DNA of 6,466 nucleotides from Clostridia bacterium (GTDB lineage: Bacteria > Bacillota > Clostridia > Oscillospirales > CAG-272): the NCBI GenBank assembly GCA_900769475.1, contig CAAGGQ010000105.1, positions 1 to 6,466 on the forward strand, given 5' to 3'. The stretch's first letter is position 1, and every line of letters begins with the position of its first letter. Both the position numbers and the translations under genes were made by a program. Under the pieces are notes generated by a model, which saw nothing but the letters and a program-made list of their open reading frames with translations, did no database searches and had not been told where the DNA came from. This document shows positions 5,026 to 6,466 of the stretch, piece after piece.

Positions 5026-6466
5026 ATGGATCAGAACAACGAACAATTCCGTCCCGAAGATCAAAATCCTCCCCCTGCCCAGGCGGGCGTGGAGTACTAT
5101 ACCACTTCTGCACAGCCCGAGGAGCCAACGCCCAAGCCTCGAAACAAAAAGGCGTTGCTCATCTCTCTGCTCTCCGCGGGAGGCGTTCTGGTGGCGGCCG
5201 CCGTGCTGGCGCTGGTGCTCTTTCTCCCCATTCTGGCCACCGACCCTCTGGGGAACACCGTGGAGCAGGTCTTCTTTGATCCCGCGGTCTTTTCCCAACT
5301 GACCGAGCAATGGGAAACGGCCGGGGCCGAGAGTGAGGTCAACCTGTTCCTGCCTTCGGATCTGACCGGCCTGACCCGGGATCTGGTGATGAACCTCAAG
5401 GCCACCGAGCAAGGGTCTTTGGCCAACGCCGTGGGGCATACCACCCTCAAGCTGACCTTTGGAAAGCACGAGGTGTCCCTGGGTGTGTATTATAGTCCCG
5501 AGATGCTGGCGATTCAAGGGCTGTACGAGGATCCTCAGCAGTTCCTCAGCGTTCCCCGCAAGAACCTGCGTGGGGCAATGGAGGCGTCGGTCTTCCATCC
5601 CGAGAGCGGCTCGGACTATGCCCTGGACGCCGAAACCTACGAGGAGCTGGCGACCTCCCTGGAGGAGCTGGAGGAGCTGCAGTCCATGCAGGACACCCAA
5701 ACCGAGGAGTTCCGCAAGCTTATGGAATCTCTCACTCCCGTCATCGAGGGCTGGAGCGAGATCCTGACCCCCGAGAGCCGCATCGCCTTTGCCAAGGGCG
5801 CCTTTGCCCTGGAGCGGCGGGTGGAATACCGGGTGGATGCCAACGATCTGAACGAAATGATCAATCTGTTGCTGTCCACTGCCCAGAACGACCCCACCCT
5901 CAACGAGTATTTCTTCTATGAGAGTGACGGAGAGAGCTCCGAGACCCTGGCGCAGATGCTGGTGAAGCTGAAGGAGGCCATCCCTCCCACCTATGAGATC
6001 ACCTTTTCCTATACGGTACGCGGCGGCTATATCGATCGCGCCTCCCTTTCGATTTTGGCACAGGAGACCGAAGCGAAACAGCCCGAGACCTACGTGGCCG
6101 ACCTGGTCTTTACCTACGGCGAGGGCGTGAACGGCTTTACCCTGACCTCGGGGGAGAAAAAGACCCCCGACGGCGCGCTGGAGGACACTATGGTCCTGAC
6201 CTATGAAAAGACCGAGGAGGAGGGCGCTACCCTGGTGACTCTGAAGATCACCGAGGGCGAGGAGACCTCCGAGGGCTCCCTGCGCCTGGACCACACCTCC
6301 CACACCTATACCCTGACTTTGAAGGAGGTGGCTCCCGAGACCGACGCGGTCATCGAGGGCACCCTGGAGCTGGATCCCGCCACCGGCGTCTTCCGTTTCT
6401 CCCTGGATAAGGTCCATCTGGGCAAGGAGGCTCTGCTGGAGGATACCGTGATCTCGATCTCCTCCG
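5026..6466 (+). CDS. Unassigned N-terminally anchored protein with large beta-rich outer domain, 3'-partial
   Basis: The frame is open for 480 codons from the ATG at 5026 to the window edge with no stop. AAGGAG (5011-5016), 9 nt upstream, and the 4932-4960 promoter fix the start. Residues 1-42 are polar, Pro/Gln/Glu-rich and end in a basic PKPRNKK patch. Residues 43-71 form one strong membrane helix, so the rest should be outside the cell. A Glu/Leu-rich helical stretch (about 205-237, with repeated EEL) follows. From about 355 on, alternating strands separated by short turns dominate (for example VADLVFTYG, TLVTLKITEG, TYTLTLKEV, GTLELDP). I see no cysteine, no lipobox, no catalytic motif and no sortase signal in the visible part. 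The composition is acidic and Thr-rich. It could be a surface-exposed binding or lipid-handling scaffold of LolA/LppX-like shape, but that is only a shape guess. The antisense frame over this gene is a codon-bias shadow. Confidence 0.85.
   Translation, partial: MDQNNEQFRPEDQNPPPAQAGVEYYTTSAQPEEPTPKPRNKKALLISLLSAGGVLVAAAVLALVLFLPILATDPLGNTVEQVFFDPAVFSQLTEQWETAGAESEVNLFLPSDLTGLTRDLVMNLKATEQGSLANAVGHTTLKLTFGKHEVSLGVYYSPEMLAIQGLYEDPQQFLSVPRKNLRGAMEASVFHPESGSDYALDAETYEELATSLEELEELQSMQDTQTEEFRKLMESLTPVIEGWSEILTPESRIAFAKGAFALERRVEYRVDANDLNEMINLLLSTAQNDPTLNEYFFYESDGESSETLAQMLVKLKEAIPPTYEITFSYTVRGGYIDRASLSILAQETEAKQPETYVADLVFTYGEGVNGFTLTSGEKKTPDGALEDTMVLTYEKTEEEGATLVTLKITEGEETSEGSLRLDHTSHTYTLTLKEVAPETDAVIEGTLELDPATGVFRFSLDKVHLGKEALLEDTVISISS

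Noticed and set aside
4954..6417. Long minus-strand open frame (487 codons) over the right-edge gene
   Set aside because: It is antisense to a plus-strand frame with promoter, ribosome binding site, sensible membrane anchor and typical codon use. The antisense peptide is a low-complexity G/Q/L/H-rich mix expected from GAG/CTG/ACC codons read backwards, and no ribosome binding site was seen.

Overview
The window looks like chromosomal DNA of a low-to-moderate GC Gram-positive bacterium, most likely a gut-type member of the Clostridia (Oscillospirales or relatives). The evidence is the set of Firmicutes-typical families (DegV, YitT/DUF2179, a membrane-anchored GDPD), AAAGGA/AAGGAG ribosome binding sites, sigma-A promoters with extended -10 boxes, strong hairpin terminators, and a palindromic intergenic repeat of a kind I recall as common in gut Clostridia. 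This assignment is inference; no rRNA or other marker gene is present.

Layout. Positions 1-477 hold an AT-rich open frame resembling the C-terminal TPR-like part of an XRE-type transcriptional regulator. Its codon use is clearly unlike everything downstream. A terminator follows at 505-532. Positions 533-957 are non-coding and unusually dense in inverted repeats: a composite palindromic element at 592-720, two small hairpins at 737-783, a terminator-like hairpin at 785-820 and a degenerate inverted repeat at 821-897. A near-consensus promoter at 958-986 then starts a probable three-gene transcription unit: a YgjV-like multi-pass membrane protein (1109-1687), a membrane-anchored glycerophosphodiester phosphodiesterase (1812-2819) and a YitT/DUF2179 membrane protein (2867-3724). 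It ends at a 15-bp-stem terminator (3746-3780).

A DegV/FakB-like fatty-acid-binding protein (3868-4725) has its own extended -10 promoter and a 14-bp-stem terminator (4751-4797), so it is probably monocistronic. Between it and the last gene lies a short minus-strand open stretch (4806-4895) that reads like the 3' end of a lost gene. A near-perfect promoter (4932-4960) then drives a gene that runs off the right edge (5026-6466): an N-terminally anchored, cysteine-free, acidic protein with a large beta-rich outer domain that I cannot assign to a family.

Functional theme. Four of the six genes encode membrane or membrane-anchored proteins, and two known families touch lipid metabolism: GDPD releases glycerol phosphate from glycerophosphodiesters, and DegV/FakB carries acyl chains for the fatty acid kinase. 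A shared envelope or lipid role is plausible but not shown. I see no mobile-element transposase, CRISPR array, tRNA, rRNA or recognised defence system. The least explained parts are the palindrome-rich intergenic block and the unassigned anchored protein at the right edge.
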